Shown in pieces: positions 11,606 to 23,300 of a stretch of DNA of 64,000 bases. The position numbers were made by a program, and so were the translations under genes. Every line of letters begins with the position of its first letter. The first letter of the stretch is position 1. Source of the DNA: Ulota crispa (lineage: Eukaryota > Streptophyta > Bryopsida > Orthotrichales > Orthotrichaceae); NCBI GenBank assembly GCA_963920765.1, contig OY987246.1, positions 6,016,501-6,080,500 of the forward strand, given 5' to 3'. A model generated the notes under the pieces. That model made no database searches. It was not told the origin of the DNA and saw only the letters and a program-made list of their open reading frames with translations.

Positions 11606-11913
11606 AGGTAGGAGCACCCATCCTCATGAGGGTCTCCATAAGCATGTCCTCTAAAATCTTGAAAAATCTGTGGAAGTGGATAGATGTAATGACAAAAATG
11701 TACAACATACAAACATGAAATCTTAAAAGTGGTTATGGGTATAATGGCAATTTGCTCTTTAAAAATTTAGAACTTATTCTCACAATATCCATATAATTAA
11801 TTCAAAAGTGCAAACTCATTATTGTTCTATTGCTAATAAGATCCTAGAATTTGCTAAATATTTACTAATAGTCATCAAAACACTTAAACTCATGCTTATG
11901 GGTGCTCCTACCT
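11606..11913. mobile_element. AGGTAG/TA MITE
   Basis: AGGTAGGAGCACCCAT after TA; ATGGGTGCTCCTACCT before TA. Closest relative lies in CAPZB intron 1 (23947-24260). Confidence 0.88.
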
Positions 11914-14801
11914 TATACCATGATGGAAGAGTTTGATTTTTGTTAATCCAAATGCCTAAAAAGGTCGCTATGGACTACATTTATTCACTTTTTACACTCT
12001 TCTTTGTTCCATGATGAGGACAATGATATTGCTCAAATTCACATGTTTTGTTTTTTTTGTTTCTCTATTAGTGTTTGGTTTTATAGTTGAAAATTTATAT
12101 TTTACTGATTTCATTGTTTGGAATACAAGGGATAGATTTGGACATTCATCATTCAACACCTATACCAATAATTGGTTTAAGAACACATCAGATTTCATTT
12201 CATTAATTTTAAAGCATATAGTTCTTCATTTTCAATTTCTACAATCCACTTTAATCCCTTGGAATGCGGTAATGAAGTATGTGGGATCTTTGAGATAAAA
12301 CAAATTGTGGCCTAAGAAAATCCCGAAAACAAGATTTTATTTTCATACTTGGAAGGGCCTCTTTACTTCCATCTTGACACAGAACGATTTAAAAGTGTTG
12401 CACAAGAATCATAAAGCACTGAATGATCAAGCTCATTACAATTGAAAAAAGGAAACAAAAATAGCTTTCAATCGATATACACCTGCACTCGTAGGGAAGT
12501 CCCAAAGACTTGAAAGTTTTATGGAACACCGTCATATAAGACACAAGGGTCATAGGGAACATGGAACCAAGTCATCACCATTTTTGAGACCCAGGTCTTC
12601 CAATTTTGAGCTGGCCAGTGGTCACGAAATGGCTATAAATGTAGAAAAATATACGAGATTGTACACACAGCAGCTAAACAAATGAATAGTAATGTCAATC
12701 TTAATTTGGTTGCTGCAGAATAGAATGGCAATTCACAACTCACCAAGTTCATAGAACCTCACCTCTTGAGAAGCGGCTGTATTTGAAGATGCATGTACAT
12801 ACACGACATGTTTACAAACCGAAAAAGAAACTCTTCATTACAAATATGCAATCATCATTCTTGTTACAAGTAGTTAAAGCTTAGTACTTCGGGTAGCGTA
12901 GCTGCCTGTTAAAGTGGTGTACAATCTTCAGCTCATTTTAAGGATGGAGGCACAAAAAGAGGGTAAGCACTGACCACTCACTAAGCACCATGCATGCTCT
13001 CCAGACTGAATTTGATCCTAACTTACTTGGTGGTTTGGTGGTCATCATCTGCAATGAATAAGGGATTTCTCAAAACTACTAACAAATGTTACAAATTCAA
13101 ATCAATTTGTGAAGCCAACTTGAACCACACGTCTACTTCCATTTCTAAACTTGCTAGCCTTTAAATTGAGAGATTGTTCCATTCAAGCTTGTTCATTAAC
13201 TACTTGACCCATGCCCATCCAACAAATGCAAAAAGAAAGTAACTTGCTAAATGCTAATTAGATTGACATGTTTAGTCTTACGAATTAAAAGAGTTGAAAC
13301 CACGATAATTAGAAACAATTACAGATATACATGAAATAAACATCTCGATTATTAGAAACATCGAAAGTTGCGTAATCTGATAGACAAATTATTAAAAAAA
13401 AAAAAAAAACCCTCACCATACAGGTGCAAGACATGTGAAGCTGCTGATGCAGATTTACAAAAGGAGTCAGGGTCTGGTAAAAAAAGACTCGTACTTGTTA
13501 TAATTCCCTTATAGATCCTGGCTAATCTGCCCAACAATGAAGAAAAGATACACACGTTTTGTTATTGCTGCAGACACACAAGCAAGGGAATTACGACCAA
13601 AATCATTGAACCAGCATCTTCATCATTTGAGCAAAGGCAAATGGACACAAATCAAAAGCACAGCCACAACATCTCAATAGAGCATTCGGTTCTCCAAAAA
13701 CAGTCACATCCGGTACAACGCAGCCACAAAATTAAAACTTGAGAATCTGTTGTTCTCTAGCATTAAATAAGGACAGGCAAATAAGGCCAGCGAAATGCCA
13801 AACAAACACAAGGGCATATAGCAAAAGAGTTCCTTGAGAGATTGATGACAGTCTATGTTACCGTATTTAAGACAGTCCAGTATCACACAACTGATACTCA
13901 TCCAATGTACCGAAGTGCATCATATCACAGTTCAGGTTTAAATGGAATCTCCAGTTGCTCCATGAGAGCCAAACGTCCATGACAAGTTGATACGACCCCT
14001 GGAGGCGTCTCTTCACTGAAGGCATAGTGGAAACTTCAGGGAATTAGTGTCACAAGAACCAGCTACATAGAGTGACACATCTAGATAAATGAAGCCAACA
14101 CTACGTACAACACATGCAAGAAGTCCTGGAAACTACCACTGCGCAACCTCTCATTATAGTACATTTAAGTCATTGGATAAGGTCCTACTTGCCTTCAGTA
14201 GAACCAAGGCTCGATAAATGCATCCAGAGTTTGGTGTGGAATGGACCAAATGAAACAAGAAAACAATGAAACTTGCATTAGTTCCAGTGATAAGCGTGTT
14301 AGCAAGCATCCACTCCTAATTCAACTTCCACCAAAACACAACCGGCCGGTCATGTCAGTCCCCAAGCCTCACAAAATGGACCACTCACAATCACATGGTG
14401 CAAATACAAAGATAAATGTTGCCAAAACGGGAAACACTCACCACACTAAAGAAGCTGGACAGGTGGTACTTGAAACCCAAACACCAATGAAATTCATACT
14501 ATCTGCGGCTACCGACAATCTTGTGCGCAGCAACTGTAAAAGGCGGAAAAGGCCAAGACGGATCTGAAAGGCAGAGCTGTAGGGCGATACAGCATACCCA
14601 CAAGCATTGCATGTCCATTATTCATGAAAAGCCATTGAGAAAATGTAAAATGAGAGAGTCTTAAGTGAGAGAAGACATGAACAAAGGACCACCGGATAAC
14701 TTGCAATCCGTGGAGAGGCTAAGAGCTGCAGAGACCTAGAAAACTCGTCAGCAAGAGTCTTATCCTCGATCAAGGTCCACACTGGGGCATCCTGATCACA
14801 A
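11914..14801. other. Intergenic DNA downstream of the PRP38 gene
   Basis: No coding frame stands out; the longest (14241-14567 plus) has no family signal. The part from about 12300 is less AT-rich than the surroundings and could include the PRP38 3' untranslated region or a non-coding transcript. A 17-base A run lies at 13393-13409. Confidence 0.35.
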
Positions 14802-16061
14802 CTACCTCCATTTTGCGCTACCAAGGTGAATCACATCATCATCAACTGACGCTTTGGAATTGAAACCACTGTTAGTAGCATTCTCACTCTTAGTATGGCT
14901 CGCATCTCCGTAGACATCCAGCAGCTTCTTTAGATTACTTGACGCAGGAGGAGCTCGTGCGGGGCTTCTGGATCTGTCACGATGTGTACTGGGAGGCACA
15001 GGACTGTGACTACGGCGCCGGTCACCGTTATATCTCCGCTCCTTTTCTCGATCAGGAGTCCGGTCTCTCCTCCTGTCCCTGGACCTGTCATCCTCTCGTC
15101 CATATCCTCTATCTCTAGCCCTTGCTCTGTCCCGTTCACTGTCCCTATATCTAGAATAATCCCTGCCATCCTTGTCATCCCGACCCCTTCCACGGCTTCC
15201 TTCACGATCATAATCCCTGCTCCTTTCTCTGTCTCGTTCCCTCGCCCTTTCCTTCTCCTGCTCACGATCCCGTGCTTCGCTTTCACGTCGTTCCCTGTCT
15301 CGAGAGTTTCTACCTTTGTCGCGACCATGGTCCCTGTCACTAGCAACACCTGCAGACTCCCTCACAGGAGCAGTTCGGCGAACTGGAGAGGAATCTCGAG
15401 TGAATGCTCGATGAGGAGCTCTCTGTCCGAACGACACAGACAGAGCGGCTTTTACAGAAGGCGGTCTTCGAGCAGTATCATCTGCACCATGTCGACTACT
15501 GCTCCCAGTAACACCCGAGGGTTGCGTTGGCAGCTTCATGCGTTCCAGACACGCAGTAATCTGTCGCAGAATAGGTACAGGGATGCGAGGAAACAATGTG
15601 TCGAAGTAGTACTGATTCAAAATTATGTCCCGAACGTATACGCCCATGGTTGTCATCTTCCCATTAGATCCTGGGGAAAACTCCTCCGGGTCCTCCACGT
15701 AAGGCTCCAACCACTCCCACAGAGTCTTCGGGTCTCCAACGTATCTTAGGTACAGAAACCCTAGAGCTCGGATGTAGGGCGAATCTGGATGGTCTAGCAA
15801 ATCTTGCATTTGCTTCACTGTGAATTTCATCGTAAAAAGCTTGTATAGCAAACAAAACGCAGTGGATGGACCCCGGCAATTCCCTGTCATCCATGGCTCC
15901 ACATGATCCACGTGATTGTAAATCTCGTCCACCACATCTGTATATGTCTTGAGAGCAAAAAGCTCCTTGAAATAATCCGAGGATAATATGTTCTGGCATA
16001 ACACTCTTTCAATAAGAGTGTCCAGAGGTTTCCCGCACGTCTGAACTTCCTGCGTACTCAT
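14802..16061 (-). CDS. PRP38-domain pre-mRNA splicing factor with RS/RD-rich tail (PRPF38B/SRL1-like)
   Basis: One uninterrupted frame of 419 codons. Residues about 10-177 form a PRP38 domain. Recognisable stretches are NILSSDYFKEL, VEPWMTGNCRGPSTAFCLLY, DSPYIRALGFLYLRY, EEFSPGSNGKMTTMGVYVRD and YYFDTLFPRIPVP. Residues about 240-360 are dense in RD, RE, RS and DR dipeptides, as in SR-related splicing proteins. The C-terminus ends VIHLGSAKWR. The closest family I recognise is plant SRL1 / metazoan PRPF38B, nuclear proteins linked to spliceosome activation; that role is family knowledge. I chose the ATG at 16061 because family members begin a few residues before the (T)xGKPxD motif. An in-frame ATG at 16085 would add eight residues. 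The lack of introns is notable beside two multi-exon neighbours, so lineage intron loss or an intact retrocopy are both possible. Identification is firm; the exact start is less so. Confidence 0.93.
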   Translation of the reverse strand: MSTQEVQTCGKPLDTLIERVLCQNILSSDYFKELFALKTYTDVVDEIYNHVDHVEPWMTGNCRGPSTAFCLLYKLFTMKFTVKQMQDLLDHPDSPYIRALGFLYLRYVGDPKTLWEWLEPYVEDPEEFSPGSNGKMTTMGVYVRDIILNQYYFDTLFPRIPVPILRQITACLERMKLPTQPSGVTGSSSRHGADDTARRPPSVKAALSVSFGQRAPHRAFTRDSSPVRRTAPVRESAGVASDRDHGRDKGRNSRDRERRESEARDREQEKERARERDRERSRDYDREGSRGRGRDDKDGRDYSRYRDSERDRARARDRGYGREDDRSRDRRRDRTPDREKERRYNGDRRRSHSPVPPSTHRDRSRSPARAPPASSNLKKLLDVYGDASHTKSENATNSGFNSKASVDDDVIHLGSAKWR

Positions 16062-16404
16062 TCTATAAAATAATCCTCCAAACAAACGAAACGCTTAAAG
16101 GAGTGATCAGAGCAAGCCTGAGAATACTATTACAACAATCCCGAAATGAGCCCTTCCTAAGCTTTCTGTGAACTCCTCGTACTTGTAAGCTCCCAAACGT
16201 TCTTATTCACGGCGATTATCCAAAACTGTAACCCTAATCTTCCACTAAACGTTTGTCCTGATTAAACTATGTCCTTCACCGCTCGAGGCATCATACTATA
16301 CTCGCAATTGTGCAGAGCAAAGCGCTAAAAAATGACACCACTACAATAATTCGTCAAACCAATGGTAACGAGATCATCAAACCCTAGTTCAGACTCCGCC
16401 CGAG

Positions 16405-16413
16405 AAACCCTAA
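16405..16413 (+). promoter_or_regulatory. Telo-box AAACCCTAA upstream of the PRP38 gene
   Basis: Exact AAACCCTAA about 345 bp before the PRP38 start. A second, partial copy (AAACCCTAG) begins near 16379. Telo-boxes sit near the transcription start of many plant genes of translation and cell growth; that role is family knowledge. Confidence 0.45.
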
Positions 16414-16948
16414 CCACGCAACCATGACAAAGGATGCTCGCCTTAGGACGCCGGCCCCAGAACTTTTGCATCACACCAGTCGCTCCAAAGGAACTCGCGT
16501 GTTCTCATGCCAGTCGCAGCCCGTTGCGCATCCAATTGCCTGTGAAGAGAAATTGGCATGAAGGAGGACCGGAAAGTCGCGAAACATCACGAAATCGAGC
16601 AATTGAAAATCGAGAAAAAAGGTGAGAAAAATTTTGAGGATAGAAAGACGAGGAGAAGGATGTCGGAGGAAGGCGTAAAGAATGGAGTGCGGCAGTCAGG
16701 TGCGGGGAGACACCATCGCCGTGGCGTGGCGCAGAAAAATGACGGAGGTGCGAGACGAGAGGGATGCTGGCGAAGCACAAGCCCTAAGAGCGAAGACTGC
16801 GTGATGTGTAAAAGAAATGCTGGGACAAAGATAAAGAAGCAGAGATAGCGGGAGGGAAATTCACAACTGCCGAAAGATTTCCTTCGGATTACGAAAAGCT
16901 TCTTGGAAGCTTCTACAGTATTATGAATTCTCTTTCAGTTTTTATTTA

Positions 16949-17259
16949 AGGAAACTTTCATGGATACCCCTGAAGATTGCAATAATTTCATAGATACACT
17001 TACTTTTTCAGAAATGTCACAGATACCCTTGGATCAACATTTTCAAGTTTTTTTTAATAGTACATGTTACTTCTTTTCTTCTTTTGTGCACACGTATAAC
17101 AAGAAAGAAGTAGTGTGTTTACAAAGAGAGAAGGGAAGTGATATGCAAACCAAAAAAATGCTTGAAAATTTTGATTCAAGGGTATCTGTAAAATTTCTGA
17201 AAAAGCATGGTATCTATGAAATTATTGCAAACTTCAAGGGTATCTATGAAATTTTCCCT
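16949..17259. mobile_element. hAT-like AGGGAAA MITE with perfect 8-bp TSD
   Basis: AGGAAACTTTCATGGATACC at the left, complement ending GAAATTTTCCCT at the right. Flanks are TTTATTTA at 16941-16948 and 17260-17267. Lies about 900 bp upstream of the PRP38 start. The open frame 16960-17283 is an artefact of the repeat. Confidence 0.88.
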
Positions 17260-17267
17260 TTTATTTA

Positions 17268-18772
17268 TGGGTTGTCTTTTTAACCCCTAAGCACTTAGGC
17301 ATGGTTGGCCACTTGTACTTAGAAATTGAATCCAATACAAATTGTCAACTGTATTTGTTTTTTTGTCACATACTTTTAGCACATTAATATTAGAATTGTC
17401 AAATATACATTGGAGTCAAATAATTGTAGTATTTATAAGAGAAAAAATAAACCAATAAAGCTATCTAATCAGATGTACAATCTTCAAATTCCAATTTTAT
17501 GACCATGTCTCTCAAAAACTAAACAATTTTGAGTATGAAGGAATGTAAGCTTGAACAAATAGTACCAGTTTTCAAAGAATTTAGAGAACTCAATTTAAGA
17601 TTTGTTATCTCCAAAGTAAAAACTTGTTTAGACTGAAGATTTTCAAAAAAAAAGAGTAAGGATTCTGAAGCATTGTAGATTGTGATTCTTCAAGCTTTAT
17701 GTAAAAACTTTGAAATTAATTATATTACACGACAATCTTCAATTGTGTTTCAGACATGTAAAATGATTAATAAAATCTACCTTATTTTTCCTTAGGATTT
17801 TCCCTGAAAATTTGAAATGTCTTATTGAAGCAACTAGGTTCCATCATGATATAGAGACGGTTATGTTCTAAATAAGAATATTCATGGTATTCTCAAAATG
17901 ACTACCTTCTTAATTGTTTTTATTTGGCTAGTATTGTGTGAAAGTAGATATTTTGGTTTGTATAGATATCAATGATTACTAAGAGCATCCGCAATTTTGC
18001 ACCCTTGCATGTAATCTAGAGTTCTCAAAAGCATGTGTTTAGGGTGCATCCACAATCACAAGTTCACTTAAATCTCAGATGTCCCATCCTTGCACTCAAG
18101 CAAGTACAAGCAAGCAGTGAGTGCGTATCACAAAGGACAAGTGTTGAGCTTCAATCATGGGCCTCTTGTGTCAACCAATCAACAAGCTTTGATTGTCCTA
18201 GATTTGGGCACGCTAACAATATGTCAAACATAAGCATTTCAATGTGTGAGCTACAATTGAGCAAGCCTTGTCTCACATACGGCGTTGGAGCGTGTGCAAT
18301 GAGGAACGCCAAGCGAAGCGGCCTCGCAAAGTGCTATTGAGGGCTTGTTTAACATACAAAGGTAATGATAATTGTGAAGATCAAGAATGTTATGATGATA
18401 TTGAAGTTGAGGACATCAATATCAATTCTAGCATTCATTTGGTATCATCTTATTACAAATATGTTCAAATATTTGGATAGGGCTAAAACAATATATCTTA
18501 GTAACTATTACTTCTTCATGAACTTGTCACATTAATGTGATAAATAAGAAATTTAGTTTGTAGTTTTTATGAAAAAGTAATGCATTTTCATTTAAGATAG
18601 TCCAACTTTCTTTTAAAGAGAAGTAGAACCTTAAGAAATATATGGAAGTTTTGTGAATTCTAAACATGCCTAACAAAACTGGCAAATAGCCATGTGAACA
18701 TCATATACAATTCAACATTGAAATGAAAGTTCACAATTTGTCAAATAAGGATAATAAAAGTTGTTATCAATC

Positions 18773-18819
<47 letters not shown>

Positions 18820-19192
18820 ATGGAATCTTTCACATTCTTATGTATCATAATTGTTGAGATCAATCTAAGAAATAAAGAAGTCTACTATTGAAAGGATATA
18901 CACCCTCTTTTTTGTGTTCTAGATTGTTTATAAAAAAACAAAATAATCTTTATTACACATATGATGAACAGTTGAACACTCAAGAAAAAATGTTAAAAAA
19001 GTCGAATGTATTAATGAAGCCCAAGTCATCAAAAGGTTGCTACAAGTAACAAGAAGTTATATTGTAGAGAGGATCATGGATCAGTTTCAACACATTTATA
19101 AATTAAAAATTTACTCAAGATAATGAGGATTCAAAGAAGGGTTGTAATTATGGTGAGCTATTCTTCATATTGCAACATGTTACTAATGCATT
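17268..19192. other. AT-rich intergenic DNA with an (AT)n microsatellite
   Basis: No gene recognised. A single TTAACCCCTAAGCACTTAGG at about 17279 looks like one end of a CCC/TTAA element without a partner. (AT)20 lies at 18777-18816. Confidence 0.4.
18777..18816. repeat. (AT)n microsatellite, 40 bp
   Basis: Uninterrupted AT dinucleotides. Confidence 0.95.
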
Positions 19193-19196
19193 TTAA

Positions 19197-19405
19197 CCCC
19201 TGAACGTCACAAAAGCCCTTTGTGGCCATATGTACAAACGTATTTGAGCTACTTCAAGGGTTTTCAAATTTTTGTGCACCCACCATCATACAAACCTTCA
19301 ATATGTATGGTTGTAACACTTGATTTCTAGCTTATTCAAACTTTTGCATATTGGTTGCAACCATATTTGGTACCATAGCTCTAGAGCCCAAGGGCCCTTT
19401 AGGGG
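19197..19405. mobile_element. CCC/TTAA MITE, ACGTCACAAAAGCCC subfamily, copy 1
   Basis: TTAA CCCCTGAACGTCACAAAAGC at the left, AGGGCCCTTTAGGGG TTAA at the right. About 80-90% similar to 58441-58664 and 62663-62880, with shared GTATGGTTGTAACA and TATTGGTTGC cores. Confidence 0.9.
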
Positions 19406-20324
19406 TTAAGAAGCCAAAGCATCACAAGTGGTTCAATATACTTCTTAGTTCAACCTACAGTAACACATTAGCACATGCATGAAATACAACAAGGTGGTTT
19501 TCCAAGATACTATGGTACAACCATGCAAAGTATAAATCAGGTGCAATGAACATTCTTAATTCACACATTGATCACCAATACTTTAATACATACAAGCATT
19601 CACTAAATGATATAATTTATGAAAGAAAAAAATCAAATTTTGTTTGCTTAGAATCTGTAGTTTGCTAATCCTTCAGAACTTTCTGGCAAACCATATTGTT
19701 AATTGATCTAAAGAGGAATATTTAACATATTGTGAAGTTTTTGGCACAATTTGAAACGATGGACACATCCTTAAGCCAGTGAGCCATTATCTTGACTTTA
19801 GAGAGTATATCAAAATTTTCCTTCTCCTTCGTGCCCTAAAATATGGCAACTGTGCTCAATAATTCAATAGGGATTGTCCTTAAAAGGATGCATTGCCACA
19901 AATACTCTAGAATGATGTTGCACTACGTTTCTTATCAATAACTCATAGTGCTATCAAGCCAAATTTTGCACTTCAAAAGTCATTACACTGACCCTCTCAC
20001 TAGCACCTTTCACTTTCACTTGCACAATGCAACACACTGAAACGACGTCAAAGATATTGGTGCATTCTCATCAAACAATAAGTTAGTGTGTATGAACTAT
20101 TTCCAATGGGAGATAATCCATGAAGTTGTGTTGTCATTGAATTCCTGCAAAAGCCCTCACGGCATTCTGCATTAGAACCCCGTCATCCTGCTGAAGCTCT
20201 TGAATCAAAAACTTTCCCCAATAAGTGAGTTAAGCGTTTTTCCATCAAGGAATCATTTGCAAGAATCCTTGCTAACCGTGAATAGCTGAAGCACTCACTT
20301 ACTGAAACAACAGTTACCAAGGAT

Positions 20325-23300
20325 TTATGTACGGGAGCGTGTAAAATCAGTTGCAATCCTTCGTTGTAAACTTTGTCCAACATGAGAAGTGGAACTCATA
20401 ACTCCCATCGGTTCACGCAATGTAAACACCACTTCCTTCGTCTTACCAAAATAGACCTACACAGCCAAGGATAACAATTAAAATATCAAAAAATGCACGC
20501 CTAATAGTCGCACCAAAGTGTAATCTCTGCAGTTGTAAATGCTTGTGTATGTTTATCAAGGACAACAATAAACGTTCCCAATTTTCCATCGTAAAACGTG
20601 TTAACCCCATATTCGATCAATATGGAGTTGTATGCTATATATGTATGGAGTGTATCTGGACCAATGCAATGTCCAAATACACTCCATATATAACATGCAA
20701 CTCCATATTGATCGAATATAAGGTTTATTACTTGATTAATGCACCTCAGTACCTGATCCAATCCATTACGCAGCTTGCTCTCCATCTCCTCAATCAATCG
20801 ACCCATATTGCAGAGATGTCCAGGCTCCAATGATAGATTAGAGTCCATCTGCCGGAAAAGAAAGAAACTCAATATGCATGTGTACTGGATTGTTAGCATA
20901 AAAATTGCACTACTGCTGCGACGGAGAAACACAAAACGCAAGAACTCTGCACAACAAAACGCATGAACGGAATACACATATATTACCTGCCGAGTAATTG
21001 AGCCTGACAAACTGAATGGACCAGATGCTTGGTCTGCGGTTGTCAAAGCAAGCATCACTGTGCTTGTTAAACAGTAATGACCGTATTGACTGTCTTGGTC
21101 CTCTTTAACCTGAACACAACCAAGTCTTGTGTCATTCAAAATCAAGACAGATGCACCGTTTTAGAGGTGACATGCTTTAACCACTATGGAGCAGCGACCA
21201 AACAAAAAAAATTGTTGTATTAATATTTCCCACTTACTTCAGATCATGCCAGTGAAGATTATTTGATATTGAGAATGACTTCTTCGAGATCAAGGCTTCA
21301 ATGTTAGAGATACGAGCCAGTCTAAAAAAGTGAGCCGGTCTCTCCTACACCACAGATGATAGATCTCCTAGATCATTCAACTGGAGTGCTAAACAGCATA
21401 TACACCAGAAAAAATTTACAGCATGCATATCACAGCCACTATTTGTGCCTGTCTAGAGCAAAAAGTCATGATGAGCAGATAAATGCATTTTTCGTCAAAA
21501 CGTAGCTTAATTTTCAAAACGAAATTGTACTACAATATATAATGTCAAATACCAATTTCATCAAATGGACTAGTGGGCAGCATATACACCAGACAAAATT
21601 TACAGCATGTAAGCTTATATCACAGCTACGATTTGTACTTGTCTAAGGCAAAAAAGTCATGATGAGCAGATAAATGTATTTTTCGTCAAAACGTAGCTTA
21701 ATTTTCAAAACGAAATTGTACTACAATACATAATCTCAAATATAAATTTCATCAAAACTCGTGTCTTGCCTCAATAACGTGAATAGCATCCCAAGATCCC
21801 TCTTGCAAGAGACCACGTCGACCATCGCCAGAATCCGACCCGTCTGCAGCAGCCATCACAACAACAGGTCCATAATTAAAAAGGAGGAATGATGACCCCA
21901 AAAACTTGAACCGCGGCCGCAAAGCTTGAAAAAATGAACAGTGGAAGTGACACTCAATGAATGGGAACAATACCTTTCTTGATGAGAACACAAGCTACAA
22001 AACCTTTTCCATCTTCGGGCTCCCATATATAAACTGAAGAGATACCCCCCTCATAGTACCTATCACATTAACCCCAGCACAAATCAGCAACTGAACTATT
22101 TGACGAAAGGAACTCACCACGGTTTTTGAACCTGGAATAGCCTTGATTAATCCGCTTGTCTTAATCAAGACAGTAGACGAATTGCCAAGCCAAGGATTAT
22201 ACTAAAAAAGAATCTTAAGAATAACGAGAAATGAGAATGTGGAATCTCACTGGTCACGATATATGGAGAAAACCTCGTTAGCCTCTTTCTCTAAAGCTCG
22301 CAACTCAGGAGACGGTTGCACACCATCCTCCAATTCTGGCCTGTATTTGCTCGACCACGGCGATCTGGATGATGATAACCGGAAAAAAAAAACGAGGAAA
22401 CATTATTGGCAGAATCAACAGGAAACAAAGCAAATTCGATAAAGTTCAAAAATGATGACACCGCAATGAATAGGACTACAATCACTAGCAAATAGGAGGT
22501 ATAGAGTCAAGACAACAATGGACCTGTACGAGTCGCCATCACGATTGTAGTCACAAAGCAGATAATGTTTATCATGCTCTTCATCCCAAGCCACCTGCAG
22601 TACAACCTCATCTTTTTAAGTACGACAGTTCCTTTTTCTTTAACAGTCTTTGAATAAACACATCACCAAAGCACTGCACGACTCTAGTCACTCTATTCAG
22701 TAACAGTGAAAATATTTTGGATGAAGCGGCCTTAGCTTTTTTTTGAACCAAAAAATGGTTGAGTAGCAAGGATGGATACATTTTATTTACAGATAAAGAG
22801 TTGGACACTTTCAACCTTTCATCAAAGCTAAATCTCACGATGATTTTGTGAGGCATTAAAATATTGCACTAGTAGGGTGAGGCGCCATCAAGTGGAACCT
22901 TAAAAACCGTGCTCCTACTCCCAAACCCGTGTATAAAAGTTGGCTACATATTTTTCATTTTTTAAAATATACTATAGAATAATTAGCCATTGGTGTAGCA
23001 AAAAAGTGATAATTGGCACGAAATAAATTCACTGCTCAGTAATCAACAGCCGCTAATGAACCACATCAGGAAAGACTAAACCACAGTACGAAGAAAAGTT
23101 TACTGAAACTGCAGATTCGAGTTATTTAAATTTCGTTTATCCCAAACTAGTTTGCATATATTCTTATCCAATATCCTGTGTTCTTGAGCAGTAGCTTCAC
23201 AGACGTAATTGAAAGTTTTGAAAAAAATGCTCAGATTTACGCTGAGCAAGAACGTTATCAAGCGCCGCTCTTCACAACTACGGACTGAGTTTGACAAAAA

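Noticed and set aside
14930-15349. 139-codon minus-strand frame overlapping the PRP38 gene
   Set aside because: Shadow frame of the same repetitive RD/RE coding sequence.
14982-15749. 255-codon plus-strand open frame
   Set aside because: It is antisense to the RD-rich part of the PRP38 gene. The arginine/aspartate codon bias of the real gene keeps the opposite strand open.
20501-21145. 214-codon minus-strand frame taken as a single protein
   Set aside because: Only 20753-20848 and 20987-21109 are coding (CAPZB exons 7 and 6, in different frames from the rest). The remainder is intron and a small palindrome.
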